From Pseudomonadales bacterium (GTDB lineage Bacteria > Pseudomonadota > Gammaproteobacteria > Pseudomonadales > UBA7239): DNA of 64,000 nucleotides. Under the pieces are notes generated by a model that worked only from the letters and a program-made list of their open reading frames with translations, ran no database searches and was not told the DNA's origin. This document shows, piece by piece, positions 17,149-25,313 of this stretch. The translations under genes and the position numbers were made by a program. The stretch lies in NCBI GenBank assembly GCA_041395665.1, contig JAWLAB010000001.1:124001-188000 (forward strand), given 5' to 3'. The first letter of the stretch is position 1. Every line of letters starts with the position of its first letter.

Positions 17149-18855
17149 TCAGGCTGAAACCACATCATCCGCTGCGATAAAACCAAACGCCATCGCAGGG
17201 CCGATTGTTGAACCAGCACCGGCATAAGTTGGCCCCATCAAGGCAGCTGAATTATTGCCGATAACATACAAGCCGCGAATCACTTGATCATTTTTATCGA
17301 GTACGCGCGCTTTTTCATCCGCATTCAAACCACCTTTGGTACCCAATTCACCTGCGTGTACTTTCACTGCGTAGAAAGGACCTTCGATCGGCATCAAGCA
17401 AGGATTCGGAAAACCGGTTTGATCGTCGCCGTAAAAACGGTCGTATTCATTGCCGCCTTTGTCGTACTCCAAATCTTTACCCGTTTTTGCATACTCGTTC
17501 ATATTGGCAACGGTTTGCTTTAGATTTTCCAAACTCGCAATACCGGTTTTTTGCGCCAACTCTTCCAAGGAATCTGCTTTGAAAATATAGCTATCCCACA
17601 ATTCTTTCGGCACGCGTTTGTCTGGCATCATTTCACCAGGAAACACAGGGCCACAAGGATATTTTTGACGATAATCTTTACCAAAAATCATCCAACTCGG
17701 TACCGCTTGCGTACCTTCGCGTTCGCGTTTGTACATGTCTTGCACGACAGTAATGTAAGGCGCCGCTTCATCGGTGTAGCGTTTGCCGTTCATATCCACA
17801 AAGGCACAACCTGGAAGGGATTTTTCTACAATCATCATGCGTGCTTGTTCTTCACCTGGCACAACTACGGTTGGCCCCCACCACGCGTCGTCCATAAATT
17901 TCACATTTGCACCCACTGCCATGCCTGCGCGGTGCGCATCGCCGGTGTTGCCAGGAGAACCTGCCGTCCAAGAAGTGTGCGTAGGATTGGGCAGATACTG
18001 TTCGCGCATTTGTTGGTTTTTTTCAAAACCACCTGCGCCGAGAATCACACCTTTTTTGGCATGAATGCGGAAAGGCTGACCGTTTCTTTCTGCCAACACG
18101 CCGACAACGCGACCGTCTTCGACGATCAAATCTTTCATGCCGCAGTTGAGCCACAGTGGGATTTTTCTGTCCAACATGGATTTACGCAACGAACCAATCA
18201 CGGAGTTGCCCAGCGTCAAGCGGCGGCTGCGTTTTTTGCCACGCAAGCGATAACCAAGATCAAACAGCCATTCAAAAAATACGCGCGCAAAAACACCCAT
18301 CCAACCTTTTTCTTTTTTGAATACTGCGCGGAACTCCATGGTCTCCATGGTGAAAATATTCCAAATTAATGTTTGTGGATGTTGTCCACGCAAGTTTTCA
18401 AAATCATCGCCCAATGCTGCCGCATTAAACGCTTTGGGATCGTGGCTGCGCCCCCCTTCCATGTAGCCAGGCGCGCCCGGGTAGTAGTCTGGATACAACT
18501 CCAGCGATTCAAAACGCAGTGCAGTTTTTTCGTGCAGCCACTTCATCATCTCTGGTGCTTTTTCGACATACGCGCGGATGCGTACATCAGGTACTGCATC
18601 ACCGATCAAATGTTTGAGATAGTTAAAACCTTTTTCTGCGCTGTCTTTTAAACCTTTGGCCGCCATCAAATGACTGTTCGGCACCCAAATAACACCGCCA
18701 CTCATCGCGGTATTGCCGCCGTATTTATCGGTTTTTTCCAGCATCAAAGTATCTGCACCGTTATCGGTTGCGCGAATGGCCGCCACCATAGCGCCGCCGC
18801 CAGAACCTACAACAATCACATCCACGGTGTGATCCCATTTCACTGCGTCTGACAT
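17149..18855 (-). CDS. KstD-like FAD-dependent dehydrogenase (3-oxosteroid 1-dehydrogenase family)
   Basis: A 568-residue flavoprotein of the fumarate-reductase/KstD superfamily. The FAD site is VVGSGGGAMVAAIRA followed by the ribose-binding LMLEK, and GGNTAMSGGVIWVPN is typical. The C-terminal half shows the KstD pattern EYDRFYGDD, PFYAVKVHAGELGTKGG, then LYVIGNNSAALMG and YAGAGSTIGPAMAFG. KstDs insert the 1,2 double bond in 3-ketosteroids, but many homologues act on other substrates, so the true substrate is open. GAAGGAG precedes the ATG. A second 568-residue member lies at 37529-39235. Confidence 0.85.
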   Translation of the reverse strand: MSDAVKWDHTVDVIVVGSGGGAMVAAIRATDNGADTLMLEKTDKYGGNTAMSGGVIWVPNSHLMAAKGLKDSAEKGFNYLKHLIGDAVPDVRIRAYVEKAPEMMKWLHEKTALRFESLELYPDYYPGAPGYMEGGRSHDPKAFNAAALGDDFENLRGQHPQTLIWNIFTMETMEFRAVFKKEKGWMGVFARVFFEWLFDLGYRLRGKKRSRRLTLGNSVIGSLRKSMLDRKIPLWLNCGMKDLIVEDGRVVGVLAERNGQPFRIHAKKGVILGAGGFEKNQQMREQYLPNPTHTSWTAGSPGNTGDAHRAGMAVGANVKFMDDAWWGPTVVVPGEEQARMMIVEKSLPGCAFVDMNGKRYTDEAAPYITVVQDMYKREREGTQAVPSWMIFGKDYRQKYPCGPVFPGEMMPDKRVPKELWDSYIFKADSLEELAQKTGIASLENLKQTVANMNEYAKTGKDLEYDKGGNEYDRFYGDDQTGFPNPCLMPIEGPFYAVKVHAGELGTKGGLNADEKARVLDKNDQVIRGLYVIGNNSAALMGPTYAGAGSTIGPAMAFGFIAADDVVSA

Positions 18856-18906
18856 AACAGTCTCCTTCGTTTTGCTGATGAAAAATTGATGGCTAGTCTA
18901 GGTGAT

Positions 18907-19680
18907 TTACGCCCGCTTGGGCAGTTTGTTGATGTTGTCACGCAAGTGCACAGGATTGATCGTACCGACAATCGCTGAACTGCTGCCCGCGTGCGCAAAA
19001 ATCATTGCTAAAGCTTCAGTAACCGCATCGCCGTCGCAGCGATGACCGCTGGCAAATGCTTTTTTAATCAGCGCACCTTTTTGGTGCTGCTGACAATAAT
19101 CCAACACTGCAACATCGGCTTGCTCATTCAGGTTGTATGTGACCATCACCACATCCGATTGCTCCGCTGCCAACAAACCGCCGGCCACTGTTTTTGTGGA
19201 CATACCGAAGGCACGAATCCAACCGCGCTGCTTTAGCTCGGCCAGTGTCTCTAATGCCGCAGTGTTGTTGATGATATCGAGATCATTACCGTCTGAATGC
19301 ACCAACACCATATCGATGTAATCGGTTTGCAGGCGACGCAAACTGCGCTCCACACTCATGCGCGTATGTTCTGCTGAAAAATCGAAAGAAGATTGTCCCT
19401 CAGAAAACTCCTCGCCGACTTTGCTGCAGATCAACCAATGTTTACGATCCGCTTTTAATAATTTACCTAATCGCTCTTCACTGTTGCCGTAAGCGGGCGC
19501 GGTGTCGATTAAATTGATGCCGAGATCGCGCGATAAATCCAACAAAGTGCGCGCAGCTTTATCGTCAGGCACGGCAAATGCTTGCGGATATTTCACACCT
19601 TCCGTGCGCCCCAATTTCACCGTACCAAAACCGAGCGCGCTCACTTGCATGCCGGTACTGCCTAATGCGCGATAAAACAT
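18907..19680 (-). CDS. Aldo/keto reductase
   Basis: A 257-residue NAD(P)H-dependent TIM-barrel reductase. It starts FYRALGSTGMQVSALGFGTVKLG; the catalytic tetrad is visible as the Asp in NLIDTAPAYGNSEE, the Tyr in that same segment, the Lys in ICSKVGEE and the His in MVLVHSDG. The C-terminal cofactor site is shortened (AGSSSAIVGTINPVHL). The ATG at 19680 is 2 bases after the upstream flavoprotein's stop with AAAAGGTG before it, so the pair is co-translated. The substrate is unknown. Confidence 0.9.
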   Translation of the reverse strand: MFYRALGSTGMQVSALGFGTVKLGRTEGVKYPQAFAVPDDKAARTLLDLSRDLGINLIDTAPAYGNSEERLGKLLKADRKHWLICSKVGEEFSEGQSSFDFSAEHTRMSVERSLRRLQTDYIDMVLVHSDGNDLDIINNTAALETLAELKQRGWIRAFGMSTKTVAGGLLAAEQSDVVMVTYNLNEQADVAVLDYCQQHQKGALIKKAFASGHRCDGDAVTEALAMIFAHAGSSSAIVGTINPVHLRDNINKLPKRA

Positions 19681-19682
19681 GC

Positions 19683-20888
19683 TCACACCTTTTGCCACAC
19701 AGCAGCACACCACGGCGTGGTCGCAACTTCTGTCATGCACGGCCAATCATTTGGCAACCCATCAGGAAAGCAGGGTGAGATATTTTGCGCGTGCAAATAA
19801 TTCATCAACAGCGCACCCAAATTGGGCGCTAAAGTTAATTTGGTTGGCCACGCAACGACGCAGCGCGATAAATCATCGCAAGCTGACAACCAAGCATTAT
19901 CAGGACGCAACAAACCAGGCTGCTTCGGTTCAGCGCGATCCACGCAATAAGTTGACCACTGTGCCTCATTCCAATGGATCTGCGGAAATAATATTTCCAA
20001 TTCTTTTTTAGCGCGCAGTATTAATTCTGATGAAGAAATACCTACACCTTCTTCCGCCAACTGCCCACCGAGATACCAAACCACTTCGTCGTTGATTGTA
20101 TGTGATGAAATCGTCAAGCGCGGTTTGCTGTCTGAGCCTACGCAATGCGCATACAAGGCAGAGAGCTGCAGATGTTTCACCATCACTTGTTGCAAAGGGC
20201 GCGTTTGCATGGCGATATTTTTCACCGCCAACTGTTGCAACAATTCGCCATTGCCTTTACCCGCAGCCAAGACACACAACTGGCTGCGCAACAAAATATC
20301 TACGCCGTTATGTGATAGAAAAATATCTGCGCCATTTTGATTTTTTTCTACGCGCAATGCTTGATCGCCGACCTGAAAAACAAAATCAGCACAGCGTTGG
20401 CGCAAAGTGTCGAGCAGTGATGGCGCATCAATCACCATATCCACCAAGCGATACACCGCGCCGCGAAATTTCTCGTGACAAAATGCTGGCGGGTAATCTT
20501 TGGGCTGCACGCTATCCACGCGGCCACGCAAAGCTTTGCTCGCTAAAAAAGTGGTCGCTTTAGATAAAACACTCTGCGAGGACCACATATAAAAATGCTC
20601 GCTGAGTACGCGCGTGCCGCGTAAATCCACATCGCCTTTGCCTTGCAAACAGCGCTGCCAATGCGCCGGCATATCGGCAATCGCTTCCGACGCACCAGAC
20701 AACGCGCCCGTGAGTGTGTATTTCACGCCGCCGTGAATCATGCCCTGCGAGGCCACCGTCTGCCCGCTGCCCAATGCAGCCTGCTCAAACAACACCGCGT
20801 TGTAGCCCGCGTTACGCGCACAGTTGAGCAGCCACAGACCGGCAATGCCGCCGCCAAGAATGGCGATATCCACTTGAATGGTCTGCAC
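19683..20888 (-). CDS. DAO-type FAD-dependent oxidoreductase
   Basis: A 401-residue flavoprotein with the N-terminal dinucleotide fold ILGGGIAGLWLLNCARNAG and the ribose-binding acidic residue in AVLFEQ, then GSGQTVASQGMIHGGVKYTL, resembling glycerol-3-phosphate dehydrogenase and L-2-hydroxyglutarate oxidase relatives. The C-terminal half is less conserved and I cannot assign a substrate. I chose the GTG at 20888, preceded by CGGGAG, over a GTG 27 bases upstream that would overlap the divergent waaA promoter. It is followed at 2 bp by an aldo/keto reductase. Confidence 0.82.
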   Translation of the reverse strand: MQTIQVDIAILGGGIAGLWLLNCARNAGYNAVLFEQAALGSGQTVASQGMIHGGVKYTLTGALSGASEAIADMPAHWQRCLQGKGDVDLRGTRVLSEHFYMWSSQSVLSKATTFLASKALRGRVDSVQPKDYPPAFCHEKFRGAVYRLVDMVIDAPSLLDTLRQRCADFVFQVGDQALRVEKNQNGADIFLSHNGVDILLRSQLCVLAAGKGNGELLQQLAVKNIAMQTRPLQQVMVKHLQLSALYAHCVGSDSKPRLTISSHTINDEVVWYLGGQLAEEGVGISSSELILRAKKELEILFPQIHWNEAQWSTYCVDRAEPKQPGLLRPDNAWLSACDDLSRCVVAWPTKLTLAPNLGALLMNYLHAQNISPCFPDGLPNDWPCMTEVATTPWCAAVWQKV

Positions 20889-20917
20889 TGACAACTCCCG
20901 AGCGCGAAAGCGCACAT

Positions 20918-20923
20918 TATAAT
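20918..20923 (+). promoter_or_regulatory. TATAAT box immediately before waaA
   Basis: A consensus -10 hexamer ends 7 bases before the waaA ATG at 20931. If it is used, transcription would begin at or within a base or two of the start codon, giving a leaderless mRNA. No good -35 is present at normal spacing (the best, CTGACA, is 24 bp away). Confidence 0.35.
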
Positions 20924-20930
20924 GCGGTGC

Positions 20931-22229
20931 ATGTCGCGACTGCTCTACACCTTTGTCTTTAGCTTATTGCTGCCCATCATTGTGCTGCACTTGCTGTGGC
21001 GTTCTCTGCGCGCACCTGCGTATCGCCTGCGCTGGCGCGAGCGCTTTGGTTGTTTTTCTGCGCCAGCATTTCATGCCAATCAACCCGTGATTTGGTTGCA
21101 CGCGGTTTCAGTCGGCGAAACTTTAGCCGCCGTGCCGCTGGTTAAAAAATTGCGGCACGACAATCCCGATTGGCAATGGGTGATCACAACCACCACACCC
21201 ACCGGCTCGGAACGCGTGCGCGCCAGTTTTGGCGACACCGTGTTTCATGTTTATGCGCCTTACGATCTTCCCATTTTTTTGCGTAATTTTTTACAGCGCA
21301 CACAACCGCAATGCGCGATTGTGATGGAAACCGAGTTGTGGCCCAACATGCTGCACAGCTGCAAACAAAGAAATATTCCCGTCATCATTGCCAACGCCAG
21401 ATTGTCTGAAAAATCCGCGCGCGGCTATAAAAAAGTAGCGCCACTGACACACAAAATGTTGAACGATGTCGCGCTAGTAGCTGCGCAGCAGCACACCGAC
21501 GGCGTGCGCTTTATGCATCTGGGTTTGCCACGCGAAAACCTTGTTGTTACTGGCTCGATTAAGTTTGATCTTGTGATTGATGCTACCACGCGTGAAAAAG
21601 CTGCCGCTCTGCGCGAGCAGTGGTCGCTTAATCACACACGCAAAATTTTGTTAGCAGCGAGCACACACCTCGGTGAAGACGAAATCATCTTGCAAGCATT
21701 TCAACAAATTCGCGCAACGCAACCCGATTTACTATTGGTTATCGTGCCACGCCACCCTGAACGCTTTGATAGCGTGAGCAAACAGTGCGCAGCCGCCGGA
21801 TTTTCTGTTGTGCGCCGCAGCTACAACACAGTGCCAACTTCAAACATCGACATTGTGATCGGCGACACCATTGGCGAGTTACTTGTGTTTTATGGCGCAG
21901 CGGATATCGCTTTTGTCGGCGGCAGTTTAGTGCCGGTGGGCGGTCACAATTTAATTGAGCCAGCCGCGTGGGCTTGCCCTGTGATCAGCGGTTCGCATTT
22001 ATTTAATTTTTCTGAAGTGGAAAAATTGCTGTGCGATAACCGCGCGCTGGCGATTGCCGATAACGCCGAACAAATCGCCACACAAGTTACACAGTGGTTG
22101 AGCGATGAAAGTGCACGCCGCGCCTTTGGCGAACGCGGTAAAGCCGTGGCGGACAGCAACCGCGGTGCGTTGGCGAAGTTGTGCGAACAAATACAACGCC
22201 AAATGCTGAGCACAAAAAAGGCAGCCTAA
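20931..22229 (+). CDS. waaA: 3-deoxy-D-manno-octulosonic acid (Kdo) transferase
   Basis: WaaA/KdtA adds Kdo residues from CMP-Kdo to lipid IVA at the cytoplasmic face of the inner membrane, an essential step in LPS. The 432 residues start with a hydrophobic anchor (LLYTFVFSLLLPIIVLHLLW). They carry HAVSVGETLAAVPLV with the catalytic glutamate, TTTTPTGSERV, METELWPNML, and the C-terminal GT-B donor motif GGSLVPVGGHNLIEPAAW. No Shine-Dalgarno is visible and a -10 box lies right before the ATG. Its stop sits in the loop of a terminator hairpin. Confidence 0.97.
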   Translation: MSRLLYTFVFSLLLPIIVLHLLWRSLRAPAYRLRWRERFGCFSAPAFHANQPVIWLHAVSVGETLAAVPLVKKLRHDNPDWQWVITTTTPTGSERVRASFGDTVFHVYAPYDLPIFLRNFLQRTQPQCAIVMETELWPNMLHSCKQRNIPVIIANARLSEKSARGYKKVAPLTHKMLNDVALVAAQQHTDGVRFMHLGLPRENLVVTGSIKFDLVIDATTREKAAALREQWSLNHTRKILLAASTHLGEDEIILQAFQQIRATQPDLLLVIVPRHPERFDSVSKQCAAAGFSVVRRSYNTVPTSNIDIVIGDTIGELLVFYGAADIAFVGGSLVPVGGHNLIEPAAWACPVISGSHLFNFSEVEKLLCDNRALAIADNAEQIATQVTQWLSDESARRAFGERGKAVADSNRGALAKLCEQIQRQMLSTKKAA

Positions 22230-22240
22230 GCTGCCTTTTT
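22215..22240. terminator. Bidirectional intrinsic terminator between waaA and rpoH
   Basis: AAAAAGGCAG / CTGCCTTTTT forms a 10-bp stem with a 6-base loop that contains the waaA stop codon. A-run on the left and T-run on the right allow it to end both convergent transcripts. Confidence 0.9.
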
Positions 22241-22256
22241 ACATTACGCTTTGCGC

Positions 22257-23114
22257 TTACAAATCCATCGCCGCGCGTAATTTTTTCATCGCGTTCTGCT
22301 CTAACTGACGGATACGCTCAGCAGAAACACCGTACTCGGCTGCCAGGTCATGCAGCGTGGATTTGTTACTTTCATCCAGCCAGCGCTTTTGCAATATGTT
22401 GCGACTGCGATCATCCAGTTGCGTCATCGCCTGCGCCAACTGGCGGGTAGACACCTCCTCCCAGTTATCACTTTCCAACTGCAAGGATGGATCGCTGCCT
22501 TCCGCTTCAAGGTAGTTGGCAGGCACGGCGTAGGCTTTATCTTCGTCGTCATCTGCACTGATATCAAAAGACGCGTCATGACTAGACAGACGACTTTCCA
22601 TTTCGCGCACATCGTTGACCGAAACCCCTAGATCTTTTGCCACCGCATGCGCTTCATCATTCGATAACCACGCCAGACTTTTTTTCGCGCCACGCAAGTT
22701 AAAAAACAGTTTGCGTTGCGGTTTAGTCGTCGCAATTTTAACGATGCGCCAGTTGCGCAAAATGTATTCGTGAATTTCTGCTTTGATCCAGTGCACGGCA
22801 AAAGAAATCAAACGCACGCCTTTTTCTGGATTGAAGCGCTTCACCGCTTTCATCAAACCGATATTACCTTCTTGCACGAGATCCGCTTGCGGCAAGCCAT
22901 AACCGCTGTAGCTGCGCGCGATGTGCATAACAAAACGCAGGTGCGACATAACGAGTTGACGCGCGGCATCTAAATCTTCGCGGTAGTACAAATCTTCAGC
23001 CAAGCGACGCTCTTCATCCGCCGTCAAAATGGGGATGCCACTAATGGCCTGCGCATAGCTGGTCAAACCCATGCTGGGGCTTAACGCGCTGGCGGGAATC
23101 AGTTGTTTACTCAT
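22257..23114 (-). CDS. rpoH: RNA polymerase sigma-32 factor (heat shock)
   Basis: RpoH directs polymerase to heat-shock promoters. The 285 residues match E. coli (284). Region 2 reads LVMSHLRFVMHIARSYSGYGLPQADLVQEGNIGLMKA and KGVRLISFAVHWIKAEIHEYILRNWRIVK, and the RpoH box is QRKLFFNLR. Region 4 ends YGVSAERIRQLEQNAMKKLR. The ATG at 23114 has CGGAGGAAG before it; an upstream in-frame ATG at 23183 adds 23 unrelated residues. In many relatives rpoH follows ftsYEX, which is not the case here. Confidence 0.98.
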   Translation of the reverse strand: MSKQLIPASALSPSMGLTSYAQAISGIPILTADEERRLAEDLYYREDLDAARQLVMSHLRFVMHIARSYSGYGLPQADLVQEGNIGLMKAVKRFNPEKGVRLISFAVHWIKAEIHEYILRNWRIVKIATTKPQRKLFFNLRGAKKSLAWLSNDEAHAVAKDLGVSVNDVREMESRLSSHDASFDISADDDEDKAYAVPANYLEAEGSDPSLQLESDNWEEVSTRQLAQAMTQLDDRSRNILQKRWLDESNKSTLHDLAAEYGVSAERIRQLEQNAMKKLRAAMDL

Positions 23115-23200
23115 AGCTTCCTCCGAGGGGAAACAAAGTCTATCAATGCCTTGTTGGAAGGCAAAGCCGCAGCAAAGTTCCAACGCAGTCAGTCGTCTAT

Positions 23201-23599
23201 TTAGTCATCCTGCTCGGCGGCAACCGCAGCGTTGTAACCGGCGGCATCGAGCAGCTGCTCCCACTCGGCAGCGGCGTTGTCGGGCTGGATACGGAACAGC
23301 CAACCTTTGTCGTAGGGCGAGTCATTGACGGTTTCTGGAGTGTCTTCCAAAACTGGATTGTGAGCAATCACTACGCCGGAAACCGGTGCGAATAAATCGG
23401 AAGCGGTTTTGACCGATTCGATCACGCCCGCTTGATCGGCGTGTGTTAACTGCGCGCCCACGGCAGGCAGATCGACAAATACCACATCGCCCAACTGGTC
23501 TTGCGCGTAATCGGTGATGCCTACCGTCACCGTACCATCGGCTTCCAAGCGCCCCCATTGGTGGGTGGCGAGGTATTTGATGTCGTCAGGCGTATTCAT
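23201..23599 (-). CDS. gcvH: Glycine cleavage system H protein
   Basis: The lipoyl carrier of the glycine cleavage complex. The 132 residues include the lipoylation site GVIESVKTASDLFAPVSG with the target lysine at about residue 64, and GWLFRI near the end. gcvT and gcvP are usually adjacent but are not in this window, so they are encoded elsewhere or H serves another lipoyl pathway. The ATG at 23599 was taken; the triplet before it is a GTG also in frame. The ribosome site is weak. Confidence 0.95.
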   Translation of the reverse strand: MNTPDDIKYLATHQWGRLEADGTVTVGITDYAQDQLGDVVFVDLPAVGAQLTHADQAGVIESVKTASDLFAPVSGVVIAHNPVLEDTPETVNDSPYDKGWLFRIQPDNAAAEWEQLLDAAGYNAAVAAEQDD

Positions 23600-23638
23600 C
23601 ACAAAATCTGCTGGCCGTTAAAAAGGTTGCACAGGATA

Positions 23639-24073
23639 TTAGTCCTGTGCAGGTGGGGCAACGGATGGCTGCTCTGGCTGCCCACCCGTTGCGGGTGCTT
23701 GCGGCATGGCATGAGGATGCATACGACCAGGGCGTTGCGGCATATTCGGGTGCATCATGCCACCCGCATTGGGATTCATTTTCATGCGCCGCTCCATGCT
23801 TGGGCGCATCATCGGCCCGCCCAAACCGGTGCGACAGTTGTTGAGTGTGACGGTTTTGCCTTCAACCGCCTTACCGTTTTTGTATGCGCTGAACAGACAG
23901 GTCTGTGTTTTAGGATCGAAGCTTTCTACCCACAACTGACCGTCCACCCATTGTGTGCCGAGGTGCAGCTGACCGGCAGGCAATTCAATGGTTTGCTGCT
24001 GATTGCTTTTATTGCAGCCTACCACCGCCAGTACACCAATCAACACACTCGCAACCATTAGCTCTTTTTTCAT
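23639..24073 (-). CDS. Putative lipoprotein with Met/Pro/His-rich tail
   Basis: A 144-residue protein I do not recognise. The N-terminus is a lipoprotein signal (MKKELMVASVLIGVLAVVGC), with cysteine 20 as the lipid site. A small middle domain (about 25-85) holds two more cysteines (TQTCLFSAYKNG, LNNCRTG). The last 60 residues are low complexity, rich in Met, Pro, His and Gln (GGPMMRPSMERRMKMNPNAG, then GGMMHPNMPQRPGRMHPHAM). Such Met/His tails occur in some periplasmic copper-handling proteins, which is only suggestive. GAGGAG precedes the ATG. It is downstream of the sulfotransferase's opposite end and upstream of gcvH on the same strand. Confidence 0.75.
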   Translation of the reverse strand: MKKELMVASVLIGVLAVVGCNKSNQQQTIELPAGQLHLGTQWVDGQLWVESFDPKTQTCLFSAYKNGKAVEGKTVTLNNCRTGLGGPMMRPSMERRMKMNPNAGGMMHPNMPQRPGRMHPHAMPQAPATGGQPEQPSVAPPAQD

Positions 24074-24144
24074 GATGATGCTCCTCGTCCAATAATTTTT
24101 ATGAGATTGCCATACACAGCAAAAGTTTCTCTCGGCGCTCGTCT

Positions 24145-25311
24145 CTAATGCAGAGGTACATTAAAGCGTTCAATATAAAAAGCAAAACGAGACAGCACTT
24201 GTTGTTCTGTCAACCCGTACTCTTCCAAACGATAGTTGTGCTTGCCGTGTTTGCCCATAGGATGTTCGTCGGCATAGCGTTGAAAACGCTGCTCTGCCAC
24301 CGCTGTCATCGGCACACCAAAATGTTGATAAATGCGCTGCACCGTGCCGACGCCATCGGCAATGAAATCATTGAACTGCAAATCAATGATACGCGCTGGA
24401 TCAATCCGTTCGCGCTGGCGCAAACTCGCTTCCACTTTGCGCGCCAAATATTCCATCACCACCGCGCCAAATTGTTGACGATCAAAATTGCGATCACTCA
24501 ACATGGATTCCATCATGCTGGCGTAAGAAGTGACGCACTCCAAAGGATTGCGATGCGTGATGACGATGGAGCAATCGGGAAATAATTTCACCAAACAATC
24601 CAGCGCCCACAAATGCGCGGGCGTTTTCAACAGCCATCGTTCACCCGCGCGCTGCCACTGCAACATACGCAAAATATCTGCGTAATATTGATAAGCAGGA
24701 AAATGATCTTGCTGCTGAAACCAAGAACCGTAAGGCTCCATCATGGTTTCCAAGCCGAACTGCACATCTTGAAATGTGTGATTCAATAAATGAATACATT
24801 CTTCGGCGGTATCTGCCGTGGTGAAATGAATTTTGTCAAAATTGGGATTTTTCTTGTGCGCTTCTTCGTAAAACGCTTTTAACTGCACATAGCGAGGATC
24901 TTCTGCCTCCGGCGGATTGCCGTCTAACGGGTCTGGGCTCATACCCTCCCACAATTTCATCGGGCGAAACGCAGGATCTTGCGACAATAAATTCAGCAGC
25001 GCCGAAGTGCCTGTGCGCGGCAAGCCCGTTAAAAACATCGGCGCTTTGATTTCAACTTGGCGAATCTCTGGATATTTTTTCCACGCTGCTTCCATCTTCA
25101 AACGCACTTGCAATAACTTCAGCAGGCGTTTGCGCTGTTTTGCCACACCTCGCTCATTGAAACCATTATTCGTGTAAGTTTCGATCAGTTTCTGTAAGCC
25201 AGCCTGAAAATCATTAGAGCCGAAATCCGTCAATCCTGTTGCCGCTGATGCTTCTGATAACAGCGTTTCTACATCAAAGCGTTTTTCTATATCCACCTTT
25301 GCATCAGCCAT
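24145..25311 (-). CDS. Sulfotransferase family protein
   Basis: A 388-residue PAPS-dependent sulfotransferase. The 5'-phosphosulfate loop reads FLTGLPRTGTSALLNLL near residue 95, and the 3'-phosphate motif is IVITHRNPLECVTSYASM. The acceptor is unknown; bacterial members of this Sulfotransfer_3 type are often linked to lipids or steroid-like alcohols. It starts 2 bases after the DUF1214 gene's stop, with AAAGGA before the ATG, so the two are an operon. No PAPS-synthesis genes (cysDNC) are visible. Confidence 0.9.
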   Translation of the reverse strand: MADAKVDIEKRFDVETLLSEASAATGLTDFGSNDFQAGLQKLIETYTNNGFNERGVAKQRKRLLKLLQVRLKMEAAWKKYPEIRQVEIKAPMFLTGLPRTGTSALLNLLSQDPAFRPMKLWEGMSPDPLDGNPPEAEDPRYVQLKAFYEEAHKKNPNFDKIHFTTADTAEECIHLLNHTFQDVQFGLETMMEPYGSWFQQQDHFPAYQYYADILRMLQWQRAGERWLLKTPAHLWALDCLVKLFPDCSIVITHRNPLECVTSYASMMESMLSDRNFDRQQFGAVVMEYLARKVEASLRQRERIDPARIIDLQFNDFIADGVGTVQRIYQHFGVPMTAVAEQRFQRYADEHPMGKHGKHNYRLEEYGLTEQQVLSRFAFYIERFNVPLH

Positions 25312-25313
25312 TT

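Noticed and set aside
17551..18369. A 272-residue open frame on the plus strand
   Set aside because: It is antisense to the KstD-like gene, has no ribosome site and no recognisable motif; the minus-strand protein is clearly real.
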